A stretch of DNA of 8,426 nucleotides from assembly GCA_945787485.1 (NCBI GenBank), contig CALZHV010000087.1, forward strand, positions 1-8,426, given 5' to 3'. Every line of letters starts with the position of its first letter. Positions within the stretch are counted from its first letter, which is position 1. This document shows, in pieces, positions 1 to 6,285 of the stretch. A model generated the notes under the pieces. The model had not been told where the DNA came from, made no database searches, and was given only the letters and a program-made list of their open reading frames with translations. Both the position numbers and the translations under genes were made by a program. Origin of the DNA: an uncultured Lachnospiraceae bacterium. GTDB lineage: Bacteria; Bacillota; Clostridia; Lachnospirales; Lachnospiraceae.

Positions 1-327
1 ACATATTGTTGGCTTTATTCCTATCATGCCAACTATTGCAGTTACAAGCAATTGAGTTTTATCATATTTTGCAATCTCAATCAAGCCATCCATTCCGGAA
101 ACTATCCTAATATCAAATTCAGACAAGGCTTCACGTAACACTAATGCCTTGTCCTCACTCCAAATACCTACTATTTCAGGTTTGAATTCCCTAACCTGTT
201 GTTGCAGTAATTCTATATTATTGCCTGCTGCCAATGCAACGACATTTATATCCTTATTTGCTCTTACTATGTCAAGTGTCTGGGTTCCAATAGACCCTGT
301 CGAACCAATTATAGCTATATTTTTCAT
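1..327 (-). CDS. dxr: 1-deoxy-D-xylulose 5-phosphate reductoisomerase, N-terminal part (truncated by window edge)
   Basis: Dxr converts 1-deoxy-D-xylulose 5-phosphate to 2-C-methyl-D-erythritol 4-phosphate with NADPH, the committed step of the MEP isoprenoid pathway in the cytosol. I translated the 109 visible codons by hand. The protein begins MKNIAIIGSTGSIGTQTLDI, and the GSTGSIG dinucleotide-binding loop (residues 8-14) is the hallmark N-terminus of this family. A segment reading TAIVGMIGIKPT (97-108) matches the conserved AIVG region that follows the first Rossmann strands. Family members are usually near 380-400 residues, so roughly three quarters of the gene, including the metal and catalytic domain, lies outside the window. 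The ATG is one nucleotide past the cdsA stop (TAAAATG), and GGAGG at 333-337 is 5 nt upstream, inside the last codons of cdsA. It is the last visible gene of the pyrH-frr-uppS-cdsA-dxr run and supplies isoprenoid precursors that UppS uses. Identity is secure despite the truncation. Confidence 0.95.
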   Translation of the reverse strand, partial: MKNIAIIGSTGSIGTQTLDIVRANKDINVVALAAGNNIELLQQQVREFKPEIVGIWSEDKALVLREALSEFDIRIVSGMDGLIEIAKYDKTQLLVTAIVGMIGIKPTIC

Positions 328-328
328 T

Positions 329-1144
329 TTAGCCTCCAAAATTACCGGTCATAAAAAGCAGCAAATAATAGATTATTGGGGCAGTAAAAATAATACTGTC
401 AAACCTGTCCATTACTCCGCCATGTCCCGGTATAAGCTTTCCGTAATCCTTTAAGTCATTGTTTCTTTTTATTGCAGATGCAGTCAAATCACCCAGGACA
501 GCCATTCCCGCACCTAAGGCGCCAACTATTGCAAATATTAATGCTGCGTTTTCAAGTTCAAATACCTTCGCATTGATAAATATTCCATATAATGCTCCAA
601 ATATTGCAGCACCTGCTATTCCTCCGATAAGACCTTCAACGCTCTTCTTCGGGCTTAGCTTTGGTGTCATTTTATGCTTTCCAAACTTGACACCGACAAG
701 ATATGCACATGTATCATTAATCCATGAACAAATGAATATCATAACAACAAATGCTCCGCCATGCTCTAATACTCTGATTTGATACATGTATGAAAGCATA
801 ACCGTCACATAAAAAAATGATAAAACTGCTGCTGCCGCATTTACATCCTTATATTTTGGAGTTGTAACAACATATGTTATAAGCTGTGCCAAAACAAACA
901 CAACTATTAAAGGAACTATATATTTATCAAGATTTAAGAAAAGCAAAGCATAGTATAGTGCCGTGAAAATATATACTAAGACACCCGGTGCCTTCTTGTG
1001 CAAATCATATATTCTTAATACTTCGATAACACCAAGTATTGATAAAGCGAACACAAAAACACCTGTAACATAACCGCCAAAATACAAGACAGCTATCATA
1101 ATCAATGTCAATACTGCTCCACTCAAAAATCTTGTTTTAAACAT
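329..1144 (-). CDS. cdsA: Phosphatidate cytidylyltransferase (CDP-diacylglycerol synthase)
   Basis: CdsA is an integral membrane enzyme that joins CTP and phosphatidic acid to give CDP-diacylglycerol and pyrophosphate, the branch point for phosphatidylglycerol, cardiolipin and related phospholipids. The 271-residue length is normal for the family. Hydrophobic segments are visible at about 10-40, 53-70, 76-93, 104-121, 130-150, 171-190, 199-219 and 249-265. The family signature is intact near the C-terminus: SAIKR (223-227), KDYGK (232-236), then PGHGGVMDRFD (239-249), with the metal-binding Asp and Arg of HGGVMDRFD. The KLSPKKSVEG segment (162-171) and WINDTCAYLVG (141-151) also match conserved loops. 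The ATG directly abuts the uppS stop (TAAATG), with GGGG at 1153-1156 as the probable ribosome site. The gene sits between uppS and dxr, which is the common bacterial order. I see nothing unusual in the active-site motifs. Confidence 0.96.
   Translation of the reverse strand: MFKTRFLSGAVLTLIMIAVLYFGGYVTGVFVFALSILGVIEVLRIYDLHKKAPGVLVYIFTALYYALLFLNLDKYIVPLIVVFVLAQLITYVVTTPKYKDVNAAAAVLSFFYVTVMLSYMYQIRVLEHGGAFVVMIFICSWINDTCAYLVGVKFGKHKMTPKLSPKKSVEGLIGGIAGAAIFGALYGIFINAKVFELENAALIFAIVGALGAGMAVLGDLTASAIKRNNDLKDYGKLIPGHGGVMDRFDSIIFTAPIIYYLLLFMTGNFGG
333..337 (-). promoter_or_regulatory. dxr ribosome binding site inside the cdsA 3' end
   Basis: The minus strand reads GGAGGCTAAAATG. The GGAGG is supplied by the two final glycine codons of cdsA, then comes the cdsA TAA, one A, and the dxr ATG. 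The spacing from GGAGG to the ATG is 5 nt. This is seen directly; coupling of dxr translation to termination of cdsA is inferred. Confidence 0.85.
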
Positions 1145-1873
1145 TTATTTAACCCCGCCATATCTTCTATCTCTGCCATTATAATATTTAATGGCATTCT
1201 TCAACTCGTTCATATCAAAATCCGGCCACAATACATCAGTAAAATAGAATTCTGTATATGCGAGTTGCCAAATAAGGTAATTTGATAATCTCAATTCACC
1301 ACTTGTACGTATAAGCAAGTCAGGATCCGGAAGCTCGGCAGTATCTAATTCATTTGATATTGTCTGCTCATCTATCATCTCCGGATCAAGCTCATTATTT
1401 TTGACTTTGGAGGAGATTTTTTGTACAGCTCTCTTAATCTCATCTCTTCCTCCATAATTAAGTGCAATCGTAAAATTAAAGCCATCGAAATGCTTTGTTT
1501 TTTCTTCAGCATCATTAATCAAATCCTGAATATCCTTGTCCAACGCATTCTTGTCGCCGATGACACGTATACGCATATTGTTTTTCGATGCTCTTTCTAC
1601 GCTGTCCTTCAAATAAAATCTTAAAAGATTCATTATTCCGGTTACTTCTTCAACCGATCTTTTCCAGTTTTCTGTAGAAAAAGCATATACTGTAAGATAT
1701 TTGATTCCAAGCTTGTCTGCATCGTCACATATCTGTTCTATGACTTTAGCTCCGGCTTTGTGTCCATAGCCTCTCGGCATATGCTTTTTCTTTGCCCATC
1801 TGCCATTACCATCCATTATAATGGCAATATGCTGTGGAATTTCCAATGTTTCTCCGTCAATTACTTTTTGCAA
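1145..1873 (-). CDS. uppS: Undecaprenyl diphosphate synthase (cis-prenyltransferase), TTG start
   Basis: UppS condenses isopentenyl diphosphate onto farnesyl diphosphate to make C55 undecaprenyl diphosphate, the lipid carrier for peptidoglycan, teichoic acid and other wall polymers. The 242-residue protein carries the full cis-prenyltransferase set: HIAIIMDGNGRWA (15-27) with catalytic Asp21, FSTENW (65-70), NYGGRDEI (139-146), IRTSGELRLSNYLIWQ (188-203) and the YTEFYF-to-LWPDF stretch (206-219). The start codon is TTG at 1871-1873. An in-frame TAG, the stop of frr, lies 12 nt upstream, no ATG or GTG lies between, and the next ATG is residue 20, inside the catalytic motif. AGGAG at 1883-1887, overlapping the frr stop, gives 9 nt spacing. 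The gene is fused end to end with cdsA (TAAATG). A weak start codon may hold expression below that of its neighbours; this last point is inference. Confidence 0.96.
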   Translation of the reverse strand: MQKVIDGETLEIPQHIAIIMDGNGRWAKKKHMPRGYGHKAGAKVIEQICDDADKLGIKYLTVYAFSTENWKRSVEEVTGIMNLLRFYLKDSVERASKNNMRIRVIGDKNALDKDIQDLINDAEEKTKHFDGFNFTIALNYGGRDEIKRAVQKISSKVKNNELDPEMIDEQTISNELDTAELPDPDLLIRTSGELRLSNYLIWQLAYTEFYFTDVLWPDFDMNELKNAIKYYNGRDRRYGGVK

Positions 1874-1887
1874 AAATCTACACTCCT
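1871..1887 (-). promoter_or_regulatory. uppS ribosome site and TTG initiation codon
   Basis: AGGAG (1883-1887) overlaps the TAG stop of frr, and the TTG codon at 1871-1873 follows after 9 nt. This site decides the uppS start, because the only codons between the in-frame TAG and the TTG are GAG, TGT, AGA and TTT, none of which is a usual initiator. The ATT at codon 5 is the only rare alternative before the catalytic motif. Confidence 0.85.
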
Positions 1888-2431
1888 AAACTGTAAGAAT
1901 TTCTTTTGACTTTGTATCGATAGCTTTATCAATCATATCAACATACTTATCTGTAAGCTTTTGAACCTTGTCTTCGTTTGTCTTTAATTCGTCATCTGAC
2001 ATTTCACTTGCTTTGTTCATCTTCTTAAATGCATCATTTGCATCTCTTCTTACATTTCTCACTGCAACCTTTGCAGCCTCGCCCTTTTTCTTTATATCCT
2101 TTGCGAGTTCCTTTCTGCGCTCCTCTGTGAGCTCAGGGAAGTTGATTATTACACTCTTTCCGTCGTTGTTTGGTGTAACACCAAGGTCTGAGCATATTAT
2201 TGCTTTTTCAATATCTTTAATGATACTTGATTCCCAAGGCTGAATCATAAGGGTTCTTGCCTCAGGAACTGTTATATTTGCAATCTGCTGAAAAGGTGTC
2301 GGAACACCGTAATAATCAACCTTAAGCTTGTCAAGAATATGTGGATTAGCTCTTCCTGCTCTTATTGAGCTAAATTCCGATTCAAGTGACTCCAAAGTTT
2401 TCTGCATTTTGTTTTCATACTGTGTTAACAT
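1886..2431 (-). CDS. frr: Ribosome recycling factor
   Basis: RRF works with EF-G to split the post-termination ribosome complex so that subunits can be reused; it is cytosolic and essential in most bacteria. The 181-residue length is close to the usual 185. Recognisable family segments are the N-terminal helix with ESEFSSIRAGRANPHILDKLKVDYYGVPTP, covering roughly residues 17-46. After it come the QIANITVPEARTLMIQPW stretch (about 49-66), DLGVTPNNDGKSVIINFPELTEERRKEL (about 82-109), and the long C-terminal helix containing RNVRRDAND. The ATG at 2429-2431 has GGAGG about 7 nt upstream. It lies 23 nt after pyrH and 12 nt before uppS, matching the widespread pyrH-frr-uppS order. Its TAG stop is in the same reading frame as uppS. 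The protein itself shows nothing abnormal. Confidence 0.97.
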   Translation of the reverse strand: MLTQYENKMQKTLESLESEFSSIRAGRANPHILDKLKVDYYGVPTPFQQIANITVPEARTLMIQPWESSIIKDIEKAIICSDLGVTPNNDGKSVIINFPELTEERRKELAKDIKKKGEAAKVAVRNVRRDANDAFKKMNKASEMSDDELKTNEDKVQKLTDKYVDMIDKAIDTKSKEILTV

Positions 2432-2454
2432 TTTTCTTCCTCCAATTATTATAA

Positions 2455-3159
2455 TTAATCACATGTAACTAATGTGCCTGTAAATTGTCCTGTTGCTGCT
2501 TTAACAATGCTATTTTCTTCATTAAGTCCAAACAACATCATTGGCATATGATTTTCCATTGCAAGCACCGCAGATGCAAGGTCAATTACACCAAGCTTTT
2601 TATCTACTATTTCGCTAATGCTCATTTGGTCATATTTCTTTGCATTTGGATTAGTTTTAGGGTCACTGTCATACACGCCATCTATAGCCTTAGCTGATAA
2701 AATAACATCTGCGCATATCTCAATTGCCATAAGAACAGTTGCTGTATCCGTAGAGAAATAGGGATGTCCTGTTCCTCCTGCAAAAAATACAACTTCTCCC
2801 TTTTCCAAATACTCAATAGCTTTGTCTTTTGAAAAAAGCTCAGTCATACTTCCGCACATGAATGGAGTCATAATGTGGCTCTTTATACCCTTACTCCTGA
2901 ACATATCAGCAGTATATATGCAATTCATAACTGTTGCAAGCATACCAATCTGGTCTGCTTTTACTCTGTCCATATTATCTGAAGTTCTTCCTCTCCAGAA
3001 ATTACCACCACCGATAACAATACTTACCTGTGTACCTTTATCTAATATTTGTTTAACCTGCCCGGCTACTTCAATTACAGTTGCTTCGTCAAAGCCTGTC
3101 TTTTTATCTCCCGCAAGAGCTTCTCCGCTTAACTTAAGTAAAACTCTGTTCATCTCCAT
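2455..3159 (-). CDS. pyrH: UMP kinase (uridylate kinase, amino-acid kinase family)
   Basis: PyrH phosphorylates UMP to UDP with ATP, feeding UTP, CTP and UDP-sugar pools, and is a cytosolic hexamer in characterised bacteria. The 234-residue length is typical. Visible motifs are KLSGEALAG (9-17, the N-terminal phosphate-binding lysine and glycines), GGGNFWRGR (50-58), DQIGMLATVMN (69-79), and FAGGTGHPYFSTDTA (126-140) with the conserved TDTAT nucleotide-binding stretch. ILSAKAIDGVYDSDP (153-167) marks the ATP site. Two ATGs lie close together (codons 1 and 3). GGAG at 3168-3171 is 8 nt from the first, so I chose that one. The gene follows the bactofilin gene by 33 nt with no terminator visible, so it probably shares that promoter. 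The translation genes rpsB and tsf, often found just before pyrH, are absent here. Confidence 0.97.
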   Translation of the reverse strand: MEMNRVLLKLSGEALAGDKKTGFDEATVIEVAGQVKQILDKGTQVSIVIGGGNFWRGRTSDNMDRVKADQIGMLATVMNCIYTADMFRSKGIKSHIMTPFMCGSMTELFSKDKAIEYLEKGEVVFFAGGTGHPYFSTDTATVLMAIEICADVILSAKAIDGVYDSDPKTNPNAKKYDQMSISEIVDKKLGVIDLASAVLAMENHMPMMLFGLNEENSIVKAATGQFTGTLVTCD

Positions 3160-3192
3160 ATCTTTCTCTCCTCAGTAAATTTCGTATATGTT

Positions 3193-4395
3193 TTATTCAA
3201 AAAAGCTTTTTACATCTATTTCTGAATAGCATTGTGAACAAAAGCCTTCTATAACGGCACCGTTATTAATCTGAACTGAACGGGATTTAATATTACCCAT
3301 TATTACAGCTGTCGAATCCACAATAACAGGGCCTTTAACATCGATATCACCATTTACGGCACCTGCAACGACTGCCGAAGTGGCAACAACATTACCTACA
3401 ACGACAGAACCGACACCGATTTTTACACTGCCGTCTGAAGTAATTTCACCTTCAATTTTTGCACCGTTTGCATATACTTCACCGGCATTTACATTTCCTT
3501 TAATTGTTCCGCCGACAATAAGCTTTCCGATACAGGTAAGATTTCCTTCTACAGCTCCGATAAGATCTACTCCGCCCTCGGTTTCTATATCACCTTTAAT
3601 TTTTGTATTTTTTGTAATATAAGTAGTATCATCTGTCATCATACCATCTACTTCATTTTCCTGTGAAACAGCAGTTACATCAGACATATCCTTCTCCTCT
3701 TCTTCTACATCTTCATACTCTTTTGGCTGTTCTTCCTGTTTTGCTTCTATTTCTTCTTCCTTCAATACAGCATCTGAGACAGCCTTCTCAAAATCAACAT
3801 TTCTCATATCATTTTCCTGTGTTAATTCCTCTGTCTCTGCTTCAACCGCAAGCGCATCCTCAAGATTTTCAATCATGTTTTCTTCATCGAGTTCATCTGT
3901 TGCCTTTAATTCATCCGTTTCTTCGCCTATTAGCATTGCTTCTTCATCAAGCTCTTCTTCAAGTTCATCTTTCTGTATGTCATCTGATAGTATCTTATCC
4001 GGGACTTCTTCGTCTCCCATATCAACAACCACATCTTCAAGTTCCGTTCCGACCTCTTCCAATGTATTAAACTCATTATCGGAAATTAATTCAGCTTCAG
4101 GAATTTCCTTTTTCTCTTCTGTATCGGAATTGTTTATCTCGTACATGGTCTGATCATTTTCCATATCTTCGAGCATACTTAAAGTATCATGTTCTTCTTT
4201 TTCATTATCTTCTGCTTCATCGTTTGTCTCGTCAATATCTTCAAGCAAATCCTCAGGAGCAATATCTATATTATCTTCATCAAAAGTATTGACCATGTCT
4301 TCATCGTCATACTCATTTGCCAACTCATCATTTTCAGGCATAAGCTCATTTATAGCTTGTGCAAAGTCTCGTTTAAAGTCTTTAAAAAAGCCCAT
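3193..4395 (-). CDS. Bactofilin-like polymer-forming protein with a long acidic N-terminal region
   Basis: The C-terminal part (about 258-386) is a bactofilin domain. Hydrophobic beta-strand repeats with an xG[N/D/E][I/V/L] turn recur with glycines at 268, 284, 300, 316, 334, 349, 367 and 384, a 15-18 residue period expected of the bactofilin right-handed beta-helix. Bactofilins assemble without nucleotide into filaments that place cell-wall or polarity factors. Unusually, residues 1-250 contain 101 Asp or Glu against 15 Lys or Arg by my count and look disordered. The first 20 residues (MGFFKDFKRDFAQAINELMP) could form an amphipathic helix like the short N-terminal membrane-targeting tails of some bactofilins. 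The tail carries CSQC (386-389). Most bactofilins are much shorter, roughly 100-200 residues. The ATG has GGAGG 7 nt upstream and an extended -10 promoter just before. It heads the pyrH-frr-uppS-cdsA-dxr operon. The fold is confident; role and partners are unknown. Confidence 0.88.
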   Translation of the reverse strand: MGFFKDFKRDFAQAINELMPENDELANEYDDEDMVNTFDEDNIDIAPEDLLEDIDETNDEAEDNEKEEHDTLSMLEDMENDQTMYEINNSDTEEKKEIPEAELISDNEFNTLEEVGTELEDVVVDMGDEEVPDKILSDDIQKDELEEELDEEAMLIGEETDELKATDELDEENMIENLEDALAVEAETEELTQENDMRNVDFEKAVSDAVLKEEEIEAKQEEQPKEYEDVEEEEKDMSDVTAVSQENEVDGMMTDDTTYITKNTKIKGDIETEGGVDLIGAVEGNLTCIGKLIVGGTIKGNVNAGEVYANGAKIEGEITSDGSVKIGVGSVVVGNVVATSAVVAGAVNGDIDVKGPVIVDSTAVIMGNIKSRSVQINNGAVIEGFCSQCYSEIDVKSFFE

Positions 4396-4402
4396 ATTTT
4401 AT

Positions 4403-4447
4403 CCTCCTTTGGTTCAGTATTATATCACTTTTATATAATTAAATCCA
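4403..4447 (-). promoter_or_regulatory. Probable promoter and ribosome site of the bactofilin-pyrH operon
   Basis: On the minus strand TGATATAAT (4419-4427) is a perfect extended -10 element. A weak -35 candidate, TGGATT (4442-4447), sits 17 nt upstream. The predicted start point near 4412 leaves a leader of only about 16 nt, holding AAGGAGG with GGAGG at 4403-4407, 7 nt before the ATG. The region lies in the 60-nt gap between the exporter operon and the bactofilin gene. The motif match is direct; promoter activity is inferred. Confidence 0.6.
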
Positions 4448-4455
4448 GTATATGT

Positions 4456-6285
4456 TTAAGCCGGTTGACTTGTCTCCTTAAACTGGCTGTTATAAAGATT
4501 TGCGTAAAATCCTCCGTCCTTTAACAGCTTTTCATGATTGCCCATTTCGATTATATCTCCATCCTTAAGAACAAGTATACAATCTGCATTTTTTATCGTT
4601 GAAAGTCGGTGTGCAATTACAAAAGATGTTCTTCCCTTCATAAGTGTATCCATGGCATTTTGAATCACAATTTCTGTTCTTGTATCTACAGAGCTTGTAG
4701 CTTCATCAAGTATGAGAAGCGGTGCATTTTCCACCATGGCTCTTGCAATTGTAATAAGCTGTTTCTGACCTGCAGAAAGTGCTGTTTTGTCGTCCATTAC
4801 CGTATCATAGCCTTTTGGAAGACATCTTATAAACTTATCAAGCCCTACAGCCTTGCATGCCTTTTTTAAATCTTCATCCGAAACATCTTTTTTGTCATAT
4901 ACTATATTTTCTCTTATCGTACCCTCGAACATCCATGTATCCTGCAACACCATTCCAAACAAAGAATGAATGTTTTCTCTAGTAAGCTCTTTTATCGATA
5001 CTCCATCTATTTTAATATCACCACCGTTTAAATCATAGAACTTCATCAAAAGGTTAACCATGGTTGTTTTACCTGCACCTGTCGGACCAACAATGGCAAT
5101 TTTCTGTCCCGGCTCAACATTGTACGAAAAATCCTTGATTATTATATTGTCTTTATCATATCCAAACTTTACATGTTCAAAAGAAACACTGCCCTTTATA
5201 TTATCAAGTCTGTTTGTTATTTCTGATTCATCCGGCATTTCCTTCGCTTCAAGGACTGCAAATACTCTTTCTCCTGCTGCCGCAGCGCTCTGCATGTTAT
5301 TAACTATCTGCGCAAACTGTGACAACGGCTGCGTAAATAATCTGATATAAATCATAAATGCAGTTATTACACCAAAATCCATACCCTTATTGATAACCAA
5401 AAATGCACCTATTATACAGACTGCAACATATCCAAGATTTCCGATAAATCCCATCATAGGCATCATAAATCCTGATAAAAACTGTGCTTTCCACGTGCTG
5501 TTGTAAAGCTGTTCGTTTAATTCGTCAAATTCCTTTCGTGCCTTTTCTTCGCCATTATATGCTGTTAATACTGTATGCCCGGAATAAATTTCTTCAACAT
5601 GACCATTTATATTTCCGAGTGCCTGTTGTTGTTCGCGGAAATATTTCTGCGATTTGCCTACAACAAGTGACATAATGAAAAAGCCGATTATCGTTGCAAC
5701 AATTCCGGCAAGTGCCATTATCGCATTTGTATAAAACATCATTATAAGAGAACCCAAAAACAATACAACTGCCGATACCATATTTCCTATACTCTGGTTT
5801 AATGTCATACCGATTGTGTCTACATCATTAGTCACACGGCTCAAAATATCACCTGTGCTGTGTTCGTCAAAATATTTAAGAGGCAATTTGTTTATCTTAT
5901 TAGAAACGCCGTCTCTTAAGTTGTATGTTACCTTCTGTGTCACAACCGTCATTATAAGTCCCTGAAGATATGTCAAAATAGCACTGATGCCATACATAAT
6001 ACCAAGTGTTATTGCTATTTTTACAATCGCATCAACATCTATACCTGCCGACTCACCCATTCCGTATGCTGCCTTAAATTCATTTTCAAGACCCTCCTGA
6101 ATGAGATTTGTCATGTCACTGATTTTATTTGGACCTATAATGGTAAACACAGTACCTATACACGCAAACACTATAGCCACTATTACAAGCGGCATATATT
6201 GCTTTGAATATGTTATAAGTTTTAACCATGTCTTTTTAAAATCCCTTGGCTTTTCTGCCATTCTATTTCCATGTCCATGTGCCAT
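4456..6285 (-). CDS. ABC exporter half-transporter, consensus-site subunit (multidrug/lipid type)
   Basis: This 609-residue protein has a type I exporter membrane domain (about residues 30-330, with hydrophobic segments near 31-50, 88-112, 168-184, 188-209, 276-298 and 303-316) fused to an ATPase domain. Nucleotide motifs are Walker A GPTGAGKT (400-407), Q-loop Gln448, signature LSAGQ (503-507), Walker B LLILDE (523-528) with catalytic Glu528, D-loop SSVD (531-534) and switch His559. The catalytic residues are intact but the second position of the signature GG pair is Ala, so it resembles the BmrD/TM288 side of heterodimeric exporters. The ATG overlaps the stop of the upstream partner gene as TAATG; AAGGAGG, with GGAGG at 6296-6300, lies inside that gene. 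The N-terminus MAHGHGNRM is hydrophilic and histidine/glycine-rich. The substrate cannot be read from sequence; drug or lipid-like export is the family expectation. Confidence 0.92.
   Translation of the reverse strand: MAHGHGNRMAEKPRDFKKTWLKLITYSKQYMPLVIVAIVFACIGTVFTIIGPNKISDMTNLIQEGLENEFKAAYGMGESAGIDVDAIVKIAITLGIMYGISAILTYLQGLIMTVVTQKVTYNLRDGVSNKINKLPLKYFDEHSTGDILSRVTNDVDTIGMTLNQSIGNMVSAVVLFLGSLIMMFYTNAIMALAGIVATIIGFFIMSLVVGKSQKYFREQQQALGNINGHVEEIYSGHTVLTAYNGEEKARKEFDELNEQLYNSTWKAQFLSGFMMPMMGFIGNLGYVAVCIIGAFLVINKGMDFGVITAFMIYIRLFTQPLSQFAQIVNNMQSAAAAGERVFAVLEAKEMPDESEITNRLDNIKGSVSFEHVKFGYDKDNIIIKDFSYNVEPGQKIAIVGPTGAGKTTMVNLLMKFYDLNGGDIKIDGVSIKELTRENIHSLFGMVLQDTWMFEGTIRENIVYDKKDVSDEDLKKACKAVGLDKFIRCLPKGYDTVMDDKTALSAGQKQLITIARAMVENAPLLILDEATSSVDTRTEIVIQNAMDTLMKGRTSFVIAHRLSTIKNADCILVLKDGDIIEMGNHEKLLKDGGFYANLYNSQFKETSQPA

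Noticed and set aside
3151..3153. Alternative pyrH start at the second ATG (codon 3)
   Set aside because: The ribosome site at 3168-3171 is spaced 8 nt from the first ATG and 14 nt from the second.
3200..3211. Palindrome AAAAAGCTTTTT near the bactofilin stop as a terminator
   Set aside because: A perfect palindrome without a loop and made mostly of A and T cannot form a stable hairpin; it falls within the Lys-Ser-Phe-Phe codons.
6259..6261. Alternative start of the second exporter gene at Met9
   Set aside because: The TAATG overlap with the upstream gene and AAGGAGG 10 nt before the first ATG favour the first start; no ribosome site is evident before Met9.
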